Source: Pseudomonas saliphila (GTDB lineage Bacteria; Pseudomonadota; Gammaproteobacteria; Pseudomonadales; Pseudomonadaceae). From it: DNA of 64,000 nt. A program made the translations under genes and the position numbers. A model generated the notes under the pieces. It worked only from the letters and a program-made list of their open reading frames with translations. It had not been told where the DNA came from and made no database searches. Below are positions 55,656 to 64,000 of this stretch, piece by piece; within the stretch, counting starts at the first letter, position 1, and each line of letters opens with the position of its first letter. The stretch spans positions 143,522 through 207,521 of the forward strand of contig NZ_VTVA01000007.1 in NCBI RefSeq assembly GCF_008638345.1, read 5' to 3'.

Positions 55656-56378
55656 ATGACGGGCGATAAAAAGCACGACAAGGAAAAATGGGCCAGCGAG
55701 CTGGAAAACTATTCTCGCCAGATCTGGCTGGCAGGCCTCGGTGCCTATGCCAAGGTGGGTAAGGAAGGGGTCAAGCTGTTCGAGACCCTGATCAAGGATG
55801 GTGAGGAAGCCGAACAGAGCGCCAAGGCCAATATTGAAAAAAAGGTTGAGGAGTTCAAGGCGCGCGCTGGCAGGGCCAAGGACAGCGCTACCGACGACTC
55901 CGAGTCTGGGGGCGATAAGCCCTGGAGCAGAGCTAGCGGGCGCTGGACCGAACTGGAAGCGGCCTTTGACAAGCGACTCGGGAGCGCTCTATCTCGCATG
56001 GGTATGCCTACTCGCAGCGAGCTACAGGCCCTGGATGACAAGATCGAGGAATTGTCCAGACTGGTCAGTGAGTTGGGGGCGCACCGCGCCGCCAGCGTCA
56101 CTCCCGCACCGGCTCCGGTCTCACCGACAGCCGCTGCGGTCCATGAAACGACCGATAAGCTCGAGACCGAACCGGAGGCGGCTGCCGCCAAGGTAGCGCC
56201 CTCAGAGCCAGCCAAGGCGACGTCTGAGGTGGGCAACAAGCCGAATGACACGTCCGCGGCGAGTAATAAACCGCGACCTGCCAAGCCCAAGACGGCCACC
56301 AAAGCCAAGGCGGCTTCCACGCCGGCTTCGGACCAGGGCTCGGACAAGAAGTCCCAGCCGGGTGACGCGGGCGCGTAA
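55656..56378 (+). CDS. phaF: PhaF phasin with histone-like tail
   Basis: Phasin (240 residues) with two parts: an N-terminal phasin domain like PhaI (YSRQIWLAGLGAYAKVGKEG; SRMGMPTRSELQALDDKIEE, about residues 10-130) and an Ala/Pro/Lys/Thr-rich C-terminus (RPAKPKTATKAKAASTPAS) resembling histone H1, which in P. putida binds DNA and helps distribute granules at division. The basic tail here is short compared with the long AAKP repeats of P. putida PhaF as I remember it. An AGAGGAGG ribosome binding site and a terminator bracket the gene. Confidence 0.94.
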   Translation: MTGDKKHDKEKWASELENYSRQIWLAGLGAYAKVGKEGVKLFETLIKDGEEAEQSAKANIEKKVEEFKARAGRAKDSATDDSESGGDKPWSRASGRWTELEAAFDKRLGSALSRMGMPTRSELQALDDKIEELSRLVSELGAHRAASVTPAPAPVSPTAAAVHETTDKLETEPEAAAAKVAPSEPAKATSEVGNKPNDTSAASNKPRPAKPKTATKAKAASTPASDQGSDKKSQPGDAGA

Positions 56379-56418
56379 TTCTGCTCCGTCTGACCCGTTG
56401 TAGTATCCAGCAAGAACG

Positions 56419-56452
56419 AAACCCGATCGGTTGCTGCCGATCGGGTTTTTTT
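56419..56452 (+). terminator. Intrinsic terminator between phaF and phaD
   Basis: A 12-bp stem (AAACCCGATCGG / CCGATCGGGTTT), loop TTGCTG, and a T-run to 56452. It serves phaF. Because A residues also precede the stem, it may also act weakly for the convergent phaD. Confidence 0.92.
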
Positions 56453-56466
56453 ACGTTTTAGGTCGC

Positions 56467-57081
56467 TCAGCTATAGCGGTCGATCAGGTTGCGCATCCAG
56501 GCCTGACTGGGCTCATCCAGGTAGGGCAGCATCAGCCCCAGCACCTGCTGGACGGCTTGCGAAGGTCCCATGTCGTCCCGCCGCGTCACGCGTTGGAAAT
56601 CCAGCCAGAATACGAATGTCTGACAGAGTGCGTCCAGCAGGCGTTCGATATCGGCATCGTTGGCGACCAGGTGTCCCTGCTCCCGCAGCGCCATCAGCAT
56701 GGCGTTCAGACTCTCGCGCAAAGCCGCTAACCAGTGCTGCATGGCGCGTCGGATGAAGTCATAGCGTCCTGTCAGGTTCGATAGATCCTGAAACAGAAAG
56801 CGAAACTCGGTAATGGCTTCGAACAACAAGTGCATAAACAGCCAATAGTCCTCTGGCTCCAGCTGCTGCGGGTCGCCGCGCATTTCCAGCAAATTGCGGG
56901 TATGGTCGAGAAACTGCTCGACCAGGCATGCCAGCAACGCTTCCTTGCCGCGGAAATGGTAATAGAGGTTGCCTGGACTGATATCCAGCTCGTTGGCGAT
57001 ATCCAGCGTGGTGACGTTCGGTTCACCATGTTCATTGAACAGCTCAAGCGTACACAGAAGGATGCGATCACGCGTTTTCAT
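56467..57081 (-). CDS. phaD: PhaD, TetR-family regulator of the pha cluster
   Basis: TetR-type transcription factor (204 residues) that in P. putida activates the pha promoters. The N-terminal helix-turn-helix is TRDRILLCTLELFNEHGEPN and DIANELDISPGNLYYHFRGK, followed by EALLACLVEQFLDHTRN and a helical ligand-binding domain (ALCQTFVFWLDFQRVTRRDD). It lies 29 bp after phaC in the same orientation, as phaD lies after phaC2 in the full cluster. Confidence 0.95.
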   Translation of the reverse strand: MKTRDRILLCTLELFNEHGEPNVTTLDIANELDISPGNLYYHFRGKEALLACLVEQFLDHTRNLLEMRGDPQQLEPEDYWLFMHLLFEAITEFRFLFQDLSNLTGRYDFIRRAMQHWLAALRESLNAMLMALREQGHLVANDADIERLLDALCQTFVFWLDFQRVTRRDDMGPSQAVQQVLGLMLPYLDEPSQAWMRNLIDRYS

Positions 57082-57110
57082 GTGGTCCCCGTAGTATGGC
57101 CATCACTTTC

Positions 57111-58733
57111 CTATAGCTGATGCACGTAACGGCCTGGTGCCGGATATTGCGCGGGATGGCGCGCGTTACCCAGCATAGCTGGCGCGCTGCGCAAGTCACC
57201 GCTGTGGCGCTTGAGCCAGTTACACCAAGCTGGCCACCAGCTGCCGGCGTGTCGTTCGCCGGCGACCTGCCATTGCTCGATTGTCATAGCGGTTTCGGCC
57301 GTCGCACTTTGATACCAGGCGCTTGGGTGGTCCGGCGGGTTGACCAGGCTCTGGATGTGCCCACCATGGCTGAGCGTGAAGGTTTTATCGCCGCCCAGAC
57401 TGTTGCCGGGATAGGCGTTATGCCAGGGCACGATGTGATCACGCTTGGCCCCGAGATGCCAGGATGGGGTTCGCAGTTTGCCCAGCTCGATGGAAATACC
57501 ATCCAGCACCAGTGCCCCAGGTGTGTTCAAGGCATCCCGTTCGAGCAGATCGAGCAGGTCGTGAACCATCTGGGCGGGTAGCCGTGTGCTGTCCCGACTC
57601 CAGAAAGTCAGCGGATCCGGTTGTCCCGGCTGGGCAAGCAGGTATCGCTGAAAATGCGGCCACACCAGTTGCCCGGGGCGCAGCCAGGCAAAACCCGCAG
57701 CCAGCTGTCGGTGATCTAGGCATCCCTGTCGCCAGGCGAGATTGCGCAGGCGCTGGCGCATGACGGGACTGGCCAGCAGGCTCAGCTCGCTGTGCTGGCG
57801 AGCCTGCACCGGCGTACCGAAATAACTCGCTGCTTTTACCCGGTCCACTATGCCCTGACCCTGCAGCCAGCCTTGCAGTCCCAGCCCGATGACCCCGCCA
57901 CTGCAGACCCCGAGCAGACTGGCCTGCCGATTGCCGGATATGGCGCAAATGACATCCAGTGCGCCGGCAGCGGCTTTTACATAGTGGGCCAGCCCCCAGG
58001 CGGCGTGGCTTGCGTTGGGATTGCGCCAGCTGATCATGAAGACCTGCAGGCCCTGCGCGAGAGCGTAGCGGATCAGGCTGGTGTCCGGTTGCATGTCCAG
58101 CAGGTAGTAACGATTCAGTGGCGGGGGAATAACCAGCAGCGGGGTGGCATGCACCGTGCTGGTGAGGGGCCGATACTGGATCAACTCCAATAGGGGCGTG
58201 TGATGGACGACCTGCCCTGCGGTGGTTGCCAGATCGCGCCCGACCAGAAAGCTGACTTCGTCGTGCCCGGCTGGCAAGGGCCGCCGGGCGGCGATGTCTT
58301 CAGCCAGATGAGTCATGCCCTTGCGCAGGCAGCGCCCGTGGGTACGCCTTAATTGCTCTGCCAGCGCGGGATTGAAGGGGCTGTTGGAGGGCGCGAGGGC
58401 ATCCTGTATTTGCCGTAGGGCCAGCTTCAGTCGCGCTTTGTCGATCGCCGGGATATCCAGCCCATCCAGCCAGTCGTGGGTGCTGGTCATCCAGGCGGCC
58501 CAGGCAGCGACCAACCTGCGACGTAATGGATTTTGCCAGGCGGGATGGGCAAAGCGTCGATCCAGCGGGATGGGGGCTCCGGTTGGCTTACCGGCTAACG
58601 CATCGATCAGACCAGCCAGTAACGCCAGCGAGTGCTGAGCGTGATGGCATCGTTGTGACACCGCTGAGCCTGATAACGCCCTGAGTGTCTCGGACAGAGA
58701 TCGCTGCAGGTCCTCCGGTAAAATATCTGGCAT
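57111..58733 (-). CDS. phaC: Class II-like polyhydroxyalkanoate synthase (single, divergent copy)
   Basis: Polymerises 3-hydroxyacyl-CoA into medium-chain-length PHA on granules. The chosen ATG (after AAGGAAAG) gives 540 residues, slightly shorter than typical class II synthases of about 560. The alpha/beta-hydrolase triad is intact: Cys277 in the lipase-like box GVCSGGVIG, Asp432 in GAKRDHIVPW, and His459 in SHGGHIQSLVNPP. Class II features are ELIQYRPLTSTVHATPLLVI, FMISWRNPNASHAAWGL and the C-terminal APGRYVHQL. Sequence is clearly diverged from P. aeruginosa/P. putida PhaC as remembered. It is the only synthase here, directly upstream of phaD. Confidence 0.92.
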   Translation of the reverse strand: MPDILPEDLQRSLSETLRALSGSAVSQRCHHAQHSLALLAGLIDALAGKPTGAPIPLDRRFAHPAWQNPLRRRLVAAWAAWMTSTHDWLDGLDIPAIDKARLKLALRQIQDALAPSNSPFNPALAEQLRRTHGRCLRKGMTHLAEDIAARRPLPAGHDEVSFLVGRDLATTAGQVVHHTPLLELIQYRPLTSTVHATPLLVIPPPLNRYYLLDMQPDTSLIRYALAQGLQVFMISWRNPNASHAAWGLAHYVKAAAGALDVICAISGNRQASLLGVCSGGVIGLGLQGWLQGQGIVDRVKAASYFGTPVQARQHSELSLLASPVMRQRLRNLAWRQGCLDHRQLAAGFAWLRPGQLVWPHFQRYLLAQPGQPDPLTFWSRDSTRLPAQMVHDLLDLLERDALNTPGALVLDGISIELGKLRTPSWHLGAKRDHIVPWHNAYPGNSLGGDKTFTLSHGGHIQSLVNPPDHPSAWYQSATAETAMTIEQWQVAGERHAGSWWPAWCNWLKRHSGDLRSAPAMLGNARHPAQYPAPGRYVHQL

Positions 58734-58940
58734 CCAGCTTTCCTTGTCCTGATCCCGTCGAATGAGCGGGGGCATTGATGCGTTGGACTTCAAGCGCAGC
58801 GCGCAGGCAGCAATCCCGGCGATCGAACGCATGATTGCAACGGTATGCAGCAAGGACAAGAGACTGGTGCCGGCGATGTGAAGTTCCACCGGCTGGGGGA
58901 AGAGTGAGTGGTGCGTCCGAAACTATGCCGACAGACTCGA

Positions 58941-59321
58941 CTAGGGGACGAAACGCACTACCGATTCGTTTGGATCGCGGCTGGCGCCGGCTTTGTCGAG
59001 TTGATCGAGGTAGGCCTGCCACATCCGGTCCTGCTGGGTCGCAAGCTCATAGAGATATTCCCAGCTATACAGTCCGGTCTCGTGGCCGTCATCGAAGTCC
59101 AGTCTCACCGCATAGTTGCCGACCTGCTCGATGCCCTTGAAGCCGACATGCTTCTTGCCGGTCTGCAGCACGGGATTGCCGTGTCCCCGTACTTCGGCGG
59201 ATGGCGAATAGACCCGCAGGTACTCTGCGGAAAGCGCGTAGCTTTGACCGTCGGCGTAGCTAAGCATCAAGGTTCTGGATGCCTTTTTCAGCTTGATATC
59301 GGTGGGGATAGCGGTTTGCAT
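58941..59321 (-). CDS. DUF971 protein (gamma-butyrobetaine hydroxylase-like N-terminal domain)
   Basis: A 126-residue DUF971 protein, related to the N-terminal domain of gamma-butyrobetaine hydroxylase; function unknown, possibly linked to iron-sulfur or Mrp-type proteins. It shows TDIKLKKASRTLMLSYADGQ, SAEYLRVYSPSAEVRGHG, VRLDFDDGHETGLYSWEYLY. It lies between phaC and hslU as in other pseudomonads, with 207 bp of gene-free sequence separating it from the phaC start. Confidence 0.92.
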   Translation of the reverse strand: MQTAIPTDIKLKKASRTLMLSYADGQSYALSAEYLRVYSPSAEVRGHGNPVLQTGKKHVGFKGIEQVGNYAVRLDFDDGHETGLYSWEYLYELATQQDRMWQAYLDQLDKAGASRDPNESVVRFVP

Positions 59322-59440
59322 CGTAGGCTCTCGGTCGGGACCAGGGCTCGGAGTCCGGATGTGGGAGCTTCAGCCTGAGTCATGTATAGGGTGTTTACAC
59401 ACTCAGGCTTCAGCCATTCGCTTCCGGCTTCGCTCAACAG

Positions 59441-60781
59441 TTAGAGAATATACCGCGACAGGTCTTCATTGACTGCCAGTTCACCGAGGTGCTCATCGAC
59501 ATAGGCTGCATCGATTACTATCGCTTTGCCGTCCTGGGAGGAGGCGAGGTCGCCGGCGCTGAAGGAAATCTCCTCCAGCAAACGCTCGAGCACAGTGTGC
59601 AAACGACGTGCGCCGATGTTTTCAGTCTTCTCGTTCACCTGCCAGGCAATCTCGGCGAGGCGGACAATAGCATCATCGGAAAACTCGATGCCCAATCCTT
59701 CAGTTTGCATCAATGCGCGGTACTGTTCGGTCAGGGAGGCATCAGGCTCGGTGAGGATACGCTTGAAGTCATCCGGTGACAGCGACTGCAGCTCAACGCG
59801 AATCGGCAGGCGACCCTGCAGTTCCGGAATCAGATCCGACGGCTTGGTCAGGTGGAAGGCACCGGAGGCGATGAACAGGATATGGTCAGTCTTGACCATG
59901 CCGAACTTGGTGTTCACTGTGCTGCCTTCGATCAGCGGCAACAGGTCGCGCTGCACCCCTTCGCGGGACACATCTGCACCGCTACCGCTGTCGGCGCGCT
60001 TGCTGACCTTGTCGATCTCGTCGAGGAAGACAATACCGTTCTGCTCCACCGCATGGATGGCGCGGGTTTTCAGTTCGTCCTCGTTGACCATACGGGCCGC
60101 TTCCTCGTCCCGGATCAACTTCATCGCCTCCTTGACCTTCAGGGTGCGGGTCTTGCGCTTGCCCTTGCCGAAGTTGGAGAACATGTTCTGCAGCTGGCTG
60201 GTCATTTCTTCCATGCCGGGCGGCGCCATGATGTCGACACCAACCGGCGTTTCGGCCACCTCGACATCGATTTCCTTGTCATCCAGCTGGCCTTCACGCA
60301 GACGCTTGCGAAACAGCTGGCGGGTGCTGGAATCTTCCCGAGCCGGTTCGTCGCTGACGCCCTGACGCGGCGGCGGCAGCAATGCATCGAGGATGCGTTC
60401 CTCGGCGGCATCTTCGGCGCGGTGGCCCATCTTGCTCATTTCCTGTTCGCGCAGCATCTTGATCGCGGCATCGACCAGGTCGCGGATAATCGACTCGACA
60501 TCGCGGCCAACGTACCCGACCTCGGTAAACTTGGTCGCTTCGACCTTGATGAAGGGGGCCTGAGCCAGCTTGGCCAGACGCCGGGCGATCTCGGTCTTGC
60601 CGACGCCGGTCGGCCCGATCATCAGGATATTCTTGGGGGTGACTTCATTGCGCAGCGCGTCGGGCAGCTGCTGACGGCGCCAGCGGTTGCGCAGGGCAAT
60701 TGCCACTGCGCGCTTGGCGTCCTGCTGACCGATGATGTGTCGGTCGAGCTCATGGACAATTTCGCGGGGGGTCATGGACAT
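59441..60781 (-). CDS. hslU: HslU, ATPase of the HslUV protease
   Basis: AAA+ unfoldase that feeds substrates to HslV in the cytoplasm; 446 residues. Motifs are [20 protein letters not shown], Walker [18 protein letters not shown] (about residues 56-72), the GYVGRD pore loop, Walker [15 protein letters not shown], the sensor region [12 protein letters not shown], and the C-terminal DLSRYIL tail that docks into HslV. It lies 16 bp after hslV. Confidence 0.97.
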   Translation of the reverse strand: MSMTPREIVHELDRHIIGQQDAKRAVAIALRNRWRRQQLPDALRNEVTPKNILMIGPTGVGKTEIARRLAKLAQAPFIKVEATKFTEVGYVGRDVESIIRDLVDAAIKMLREQEMSKMGHRAEDAAEERILDALLPPPRQGVSDEPAREDSSTRQLFRKRLREGQLDDKEIDVEVAETPVGVDIMAPPGMEEMTSQLQNMFSNFGKGKRKTRTLKVKEAMKLIRDEEAARMVNEDELKTRAIHAVEQNGIVFLDEIDKVSKRADSGSGADVSREGVQRDLLPLIEGSTVNTKFGMVKTDHILFIASGAFHLTKPSDLIPELQGRLPIRVELQSLSPDDFKRILTEPDASLTEQYRALMQTEGLGIEFSDDAIVRLAEIAWQVNEKTENIGARRLHTVLERLLEEISFSAGDLASSQDGKAIVIDAAYVDEHLGELAVNEDLSRYIL

Positions 60782-60797
60782 GCTGATTCTGAACGCC

Positions 60798-61331
60798 TCA
60801 GGTATTGGCGTCCAGCTCCTCGATGGTCTGGTTATGATTGGTGTAGATGCAGATCTGGCCGGCTATGTTCAGGCTCGATTCCACAATCTGACGAGCTGAT
60901 TGATCGGTGTTGCGCAGTAACGCAAGGGCCGCGGACTGGGCGAATGGACCCCCTGAGCCGATGGCGATCAAGCCGCCTTCCTCTGGTTCAATCACATCGC
61001 CGTTGCCGGTAATGATCAGCGAGGCGTCCTTGTTGGCAACCGCCAGCAGGGCTTCGAGGCGGCGCAGGGCACGGTCCATACGCCAGTCCTTGGCCAATTC
61101 AACCGCGGCGCGAACCAGGTTGCCCTGATGCTTTTCCAATTGAGCTTCGAAGCGTTCGAATAGAGTGAAGGCGTCTGCGGTACCGCCAGCGAATCCGGCA
61201 ATGACCTGATCCTTATAGAGCCGGCGCACCTTACGTGCATTGCCTTTCATGACGGTATTGCCAAGGGATACCTGGCCGTCGCCGCCGATTACCACTTTGC
61301 CGTGGCGGCGGACTGAAACGATAGTAGTCAC
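60798..61331 (-). CDS. hslV: HslV, peptidase of the HslUV protease
   Basis: Proteasome-beta-like threonine peptidase. The start is taken as a GTG with AGGAG 6 nt upstream, so that after Met removal the protein begins [20 protein letters not shown], exposing the catalytic N-terminal Thr; any start further upstream would mask it. The product has 177 residues, the normal length. Other motifs are [20 protein letters not shown] and [20 protein letters not shown]. It is co-oriented with hslU, 16 bp apart. Confidence 0.96.
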   Translation of the reverse strand: MTTIVSVRRHGKVVIGGDGQVSLGNTVMKGNARKVRRLYKDQVIAGFAGGTADAFTLFERFEAQLEKHQGNLVRAAVELAKDWRMDRALRRLEALLAVANKDASLIITGNGDVIEPEEGGLIAIGSGGPFAQSAALALLRNTDQSARQIVESSLNIAGQICIYTNHNQTIEELDANT

Positions 61332-61437
61332 ACGCAGCTCCTGATTGGCTGTCAAAAGATCGGTGAGGCATGATTGCATCACCGCTAATGAAACCTATCT
61401 GGGGCCTTGAGCTGAGATTTCAAGCTGCAATTGCAGT

Positions 61438-62025
61438 TCAGCGTGTCCCGCTGCGCTGTTGCAGCAACAAATTGTCGTAGCCGTTGCCGGCGAGGGTTTT
61501 CTGCGCCTGGGTGACGCTGCTGCGATCCTGGAAGGGACCTACCTGAACGCGGTACCAGGTTTCGCCGTCACCCAGCTTGGCATCCTCCAGTTTAACGTCC
61601 AGCCCGAGCATCAGAATCTGCGCCCGCACCCGATCAGCATCGCCACGCTTGCGGAAGGAACCGGCCTGCAGGAAGAACCGGGTGGTGTCCTGCGGCTTGG
61701 CATCTTCCTTTTTCGGCGGCGCTGGTGGTGCCTGCTTGGGCACCGACGACTCGGGAACCAGCTCCTCGGACTCGGGCAGCAGGGTATAGAAGTCATAACG
61801 TGCTTGCGGTTCAGCGGGCTTGGTCGGCTTTTTCTGTTGTACCTGCTTGGGCGGCGAGGTGTCGCGCTTGACGCTCTCACGGCCGGGTTCCAGCTGAAAC
61901 AGGAATGCCACGAATATGCCTATAACCAGGCCACTGACGAGCCACAACCAGGGCGGTATCCCTCGCCCGGCGGCAGCTTTGGCGCGGCTGGCGCCACGTA
62001 CTGGGGCTTTGCGTCCTTTGGCCAT
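61438..62025 (-). CDS. SPOR-domain membrane protein
   Basis: A 195-residue FtsN-like protein: a basic cytoplasmic N-terminus, one membrane helix (WLWLVSGLVIGIFVAFLFQL), a Pro/Lys-rich linker, and a C-terminal SPOR domain (FFLQAGSFRKRGDADRVRAQ to TLAGNGYDNLLLQQ) that binds denuded peptidoglycan glycan at division sites. It lies 5 bp after argS and before hslV, the order found in P. aeruginosa. True FtsN identity is not proved by sequence alone. Confidence 0.92.
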   Translation of the reverse strand: MAKGRKAPVRGASRAKAAAGRGIPPWLWLVSGLVIGIFVAFLFQLEPGRESVKRDTSPPKQVQQKKPTKPAEPQARYDFYTLLPESEELVPESSVPKQAPPAPPKKEDAKPQDTTRFFLQAGSFRKRGDADRVRAQILMLGLDVKLEDAKLGDGETWYRVQVGPFQDRSSVTQAQKTLAGNGYDNLLLQQRSGTR

Positions 62026-62030
62026 ACTGC

Positions 62031-63776
62031 TTACATGCGCTCCAGAGTTTGAATGCCCAGCAGAGTAAGGCCTTGCTGCAGTGTTCGTCCAGTCAGGGCG
62101 GCGAGGCGCAGGCGACTGTCGCGTTGGCTGGCCTGTTCGGCGGCAAGGATCGGACAGCGTTCGTAGAAGCTGGAGAAGCGTCCGGCCAGTTCATATAGAT
62201 AGTGGCAGAGTACGTGGGGCGTGCCTTCCCGGGCGACATAGTTCAGCGTATTGCCGAACTGGGCCAGATGGGCCGCCAGTTCGTTCTCGGCTTCCTCCTC
62301 CAGAGCCAGCGGGCCGAGCTGGTCCAATTGATCCATGCCGCGGCCCAGCTTGCGGAACACGCTGGCAACGCGGGTATAGGCGTACATCAGGTAGGGTGCG
62401 GTGTTGCCATCGAAGCTGAGCATCTGTTCGAAGTTGAAGCTGTAATCGCTGCTGCGGTGTTTTGACAGATCAGCATACTTGACCGCGCCGATACCCACTG
62501 CCTGGGCGATCTGGCTCAGCTCGTCCTCGCCCAGTTCAGGGTTCTTGTCCTTTACCAGCCGATGGGCTCGCAATTCCGCTTCGTCGAGCAGATCGATCAG
62601 CTTGACCGTGCCGCCATCGCGGGTCTTGAATGGCCGCCCGTCGGCGCCATTCATGGTACCGAAGCCCATATGCTCGAGCTGCATGTCGGCGGGTACAAAG
62701 CCGGCCTTGCGCGCGACGGCAAACACCTGCTGAAAGTGCAGGGCCTGACGCTGGTCGACGAAGTAGAGTACGCGGTCAGCATGCAGCTGTTCGTGGCGAT
62801 AGCGCATTGCGGCCAGATCGGTGGTGGCGTACAGATAACCGCCGCCGGCCTTCTGCACGATGACCGGTAAGGTCTTGCCTTCGCTGTTCTTGAACTCATC
62901 GAGAAAGACGCAGCGGGCACCTTCGCTTTCGGTGAGCAGGCCTTTGGCGGTAAGGCTCTCAACCACGTCGGCGAGCTTGTCGTTATAGGTGCTTTCGCCA
63001 CGCACGTCCTGCTCGCTCAAGCTGACGCCCAGACGATCATAGACGGCCTGACAGTGACCCAGCGAGATGGAGTTGAAGCGCTGCCAGAGCGCCAGGCAGT
63101 CCGGATCGCCTGCCTGCAGCTGCACCACGCGTTCGCGCGCCCGGTTGGCGAATACTTCACTTTCATCGAAGCGGCGCTTGGCCTGCCGATAGAAGTTTTC
63201 CAGATCGCCCAGCTCGGTTTCGGCGTCAGCCGGGTTTTCTTCCAGATACGCCAGCAGCATGCCGAACTGGGTACCCCAGTCGCCCACGTGATTCTGTCGA
63301 ATCACCTGATGCCCGAGAAATTCCAGTATGCGTGCCACGGCGTCACCAATAATGGTGGAGCGCAGATGGCCGACGTGCATTTCCTTGGCCAGATTCGGCG
63401 ACGAGTAATCGACCACCACGCGCTGCGCGGGATCTGCCTGCGCCACACCCAGCCGGGAATCGGCCAGCGCCGTTTCCAGTTGGCGGGCGAGCCAGGCTGA
63501 ATCCTGGAAGAAATTGATAAAGCCCGGCCCGGCAATGCTGACGCTGGCAACTGCATCGTGTGCGGGCAGGGCGGCAATCAGCTTCTCGGCCAGATCACGA
63601 GGCTTCATGCCGGCGGGCTTGGCCAGCATCATCGCCAGGTTACTGGCAAAATCCCCGTGGGCCTTGTCGCGTGCGGTCTCGACCTGAATGTTGGGCGTAA
63701 GGTCGGTGGGCAATATGCCCTGGCTTTGCAGGCTGCTAACGGCGCTGGCGAGCAGCTGGCTGATCAGGTTTTTCAT
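62031..63776 (-). CDS. argS: Arginyl-tRNA synthetase
   Basis: Class I aminoacyl-tRNA synthetase charging tRNA-Arg. The chosen ATG gives 581 residues starting [20 protein letters not shown]. It has the Add-1 N-terminal domain ([19 protein letters not shown]), the HIGH-type motif in [20 protein letters not shown], and the anticodon-binding C-terminal DALR domain ([20 protein letters not shown]). In place of a canonical KMSKS it has the degenerate region near [20 protein letters not shown], common for ArgRS. A longer in-frame start at 63854 is not supported by the family. Confidence 0.96.
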   Translation of the reverse strand: MKNLISQLLASAVSSLQSQGILPTDLTPNIQVETARDKAHGDFASNLAMMLAKPAGMKPRDLAEKLIAALPAHDAVASVSIAGPGFINFFQDSAWLARQLETALADSRLGVAQADPAQRVVVDYSSPNLAKEMHVGHLRSTIIGDAVARILEFLGHQVIRQNHVGDWGTQFGMLLAYLEENPADAETELGDLENFYRQAKRRFDESEVFANRARERVVQLQAGDPDCLALWQRFNSISLGHCQAVYDRLGVSLSEQDVRGESTYNDKLADVVESLTAKGLLTESEGARCVFLDEFKNSEGKTLPVIVQKAGGGYLYATTDLAAMRYRHEQLHADRVLYFVDQRQALHFQQVFAVARKAGFVPADMQLEHMGFGTMNGADGRPFKTRDGGTVKLIDLLDEAELRAHRLVKDKNPELGEDELSQIAQAVGIGAVKYADLSKHRSSDYSFNFEQMLSFDGNTAPYLMYAYTRVASVFRKLGRGMDQLDQLGPLALEEEAENELAAHLAQFGNTLNYVAREGTPHVLCHYLYELAGRFSSFYERCPILAAEQASQRDSRLRLAALTGRTLQQGLTLLGIQTLERM

Positions 63777-63935
63777 GGGTAATCGGGGTATCCGGCGAAT
63801 GCCTGTGGAAAACCCGGCATTATCCGTTTTATAGAGCGGCTTGCCAAATCGCATTGTCGGTCGGGCGGTGCCAAAGCCGGTGTTGTCCCCAATCCCCCGC
63901 CAGCGTGCGAGCTAGGCCGGACAATGCACGGACAC

Positions 63936-63972
63936 GTTCCCCACTTTGAAAAAGGGGGGGCTAGGGGGGATT
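63936..63972 (-). repeat. G/C-run palindromic intergenic repeat
   Basis: Read leftward the unit is AATCCCCCC-TAG-CCCCCCC-TTTTTCAAAG-TGGGG-AAC: C-runs and a G-run that can pair around TTTTTCAAAG. A second AATCCCCC at 63891-63898 adds a partial inverted copy. The element resembles C-run/CTTTTTCAAAG/G-run repeats found dispersed between genes in several gammaproteobacteria (from memory). It lies upstream of argS at the right window edge. Confidence 0.6.
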
Positions 63973-64000
63973 CGATTTTGACGTCGTTGGGGTTACGAGA

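Noticed and set aside
1..64000. tRNA/rRNA genes, CRISPR arrays, toxin-antitoxin pairs, integrases or IS transposases
   Set aside because: Looked for on both strands by eye; no tRNA cloverleaf consensus, repeat-spacer pattern or transposase/integrase motifs were seen. A dedicated scan could still find small RNAs.

Overview
The window is a chromosomal segment from a gammaproteobacterium of the Pseudomonadaceae. The protein sequences (PilT/PilU, the Pil-Chp cluster, PyrR-PyrB-PyrX, AmgR/AmgS, NtrB/NtrC, the pha cluster) closely resemble Pseudomonas families, and gene order inside each block follows what I remember of Pseudomonas aeruginosa. The reduced pha locus and the way the blocks are joined suggest a smaller-genome relative such as Halopseudomonas (the P. 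pertucinogena lineage) or a P. stutzeri-like species; that placement is inference. I saw no tRNA, rRNA, CRISPR array, insertion sequence or prophage.

Layout. (1) 1-8487: partial yggS, divergent pilT-pilU (twitching-motility retraction ATPases), then a leftward run gshB, tonB3, algH, ruvX, pyrR, pyrB, pyrX. (2) 8707-21141: the complete rightward Pil-Chp chemosensory operon pilG-pilH-pilI-pilJ-pilK-chpA-chpB-chpC, which controls type IV pili. (3) 21162-23182: the amgR-amgS envelope-stress two-component pair. (4) 23436-27834: tex, a thioesterase and gshA. (5) 27835-30304: a palindromic-repeat-rich gap, an orphan FliL-like gene, a quinone oxidoreductase and trmL. (6) 30420-35730: a nitrogen-control block, ntrB-ntrC, a DUF4124 gene and glnA, with readable NtrC and sigma-54 sites. 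(7) 35731-39140: thiI and typA. (8) 39489-48750: an accessory-looking stretch: secreted pectate lyase with a lectin domain, small membrane protein, VOC protein, periplasmic Cu,Zn superoxide dismutase, DUF924 protein, mosaic lipoprotein, NnrU-like protein, prolyl aminopeptidase, dtd, and an isomerase/SDR pair divergent from an HxlR regulator. (9) 48751-63776: a conserved leftward block rsmE, tatCBA, hisE, hisI, ubiB, ubiJ, ubiE, then the pha (polyhydroxyalkanoate) genes, a DUF971 gene, hslU, hslV, a SPOR protein and argS.

How the genes work together. PilT/PilU retract pili; PilJ-PilI/ChpC-ChpA-PilG/PilH form the signalling array that steers them, with PilK and ChpB as the adaptation enzymes; TonB3 is known in P. 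aeruginosa to affect pilus assembly. PyrB and the catalytically dead PyrX form the Pseudomonas-type aspartate transcarbamoylase, with PyrR upstream. NtrB/NtrC drive glnA from a sigma-54 promoter; two NtrC sites 31 bp apart are visible upstream of it, and a perfect NtrC site lies upstream of ntrBC itself. The pha locus keeps one synthase, the PhaD regulator and two phasins but lacks the depolymerase and the second synthase usual at this place.

I found no wholly unknown multi-gene system. The observations most worth a second look are the NtrC/sigma-54 architecture, the nested palindromic element at 28126-28221, the reduced pha locus, the ChpA phosphotransfer-domain variation, the lectin-pectate lyase, and the HxlR-linked direct repeats beside an SDR lacking its catalytic tyrosine.
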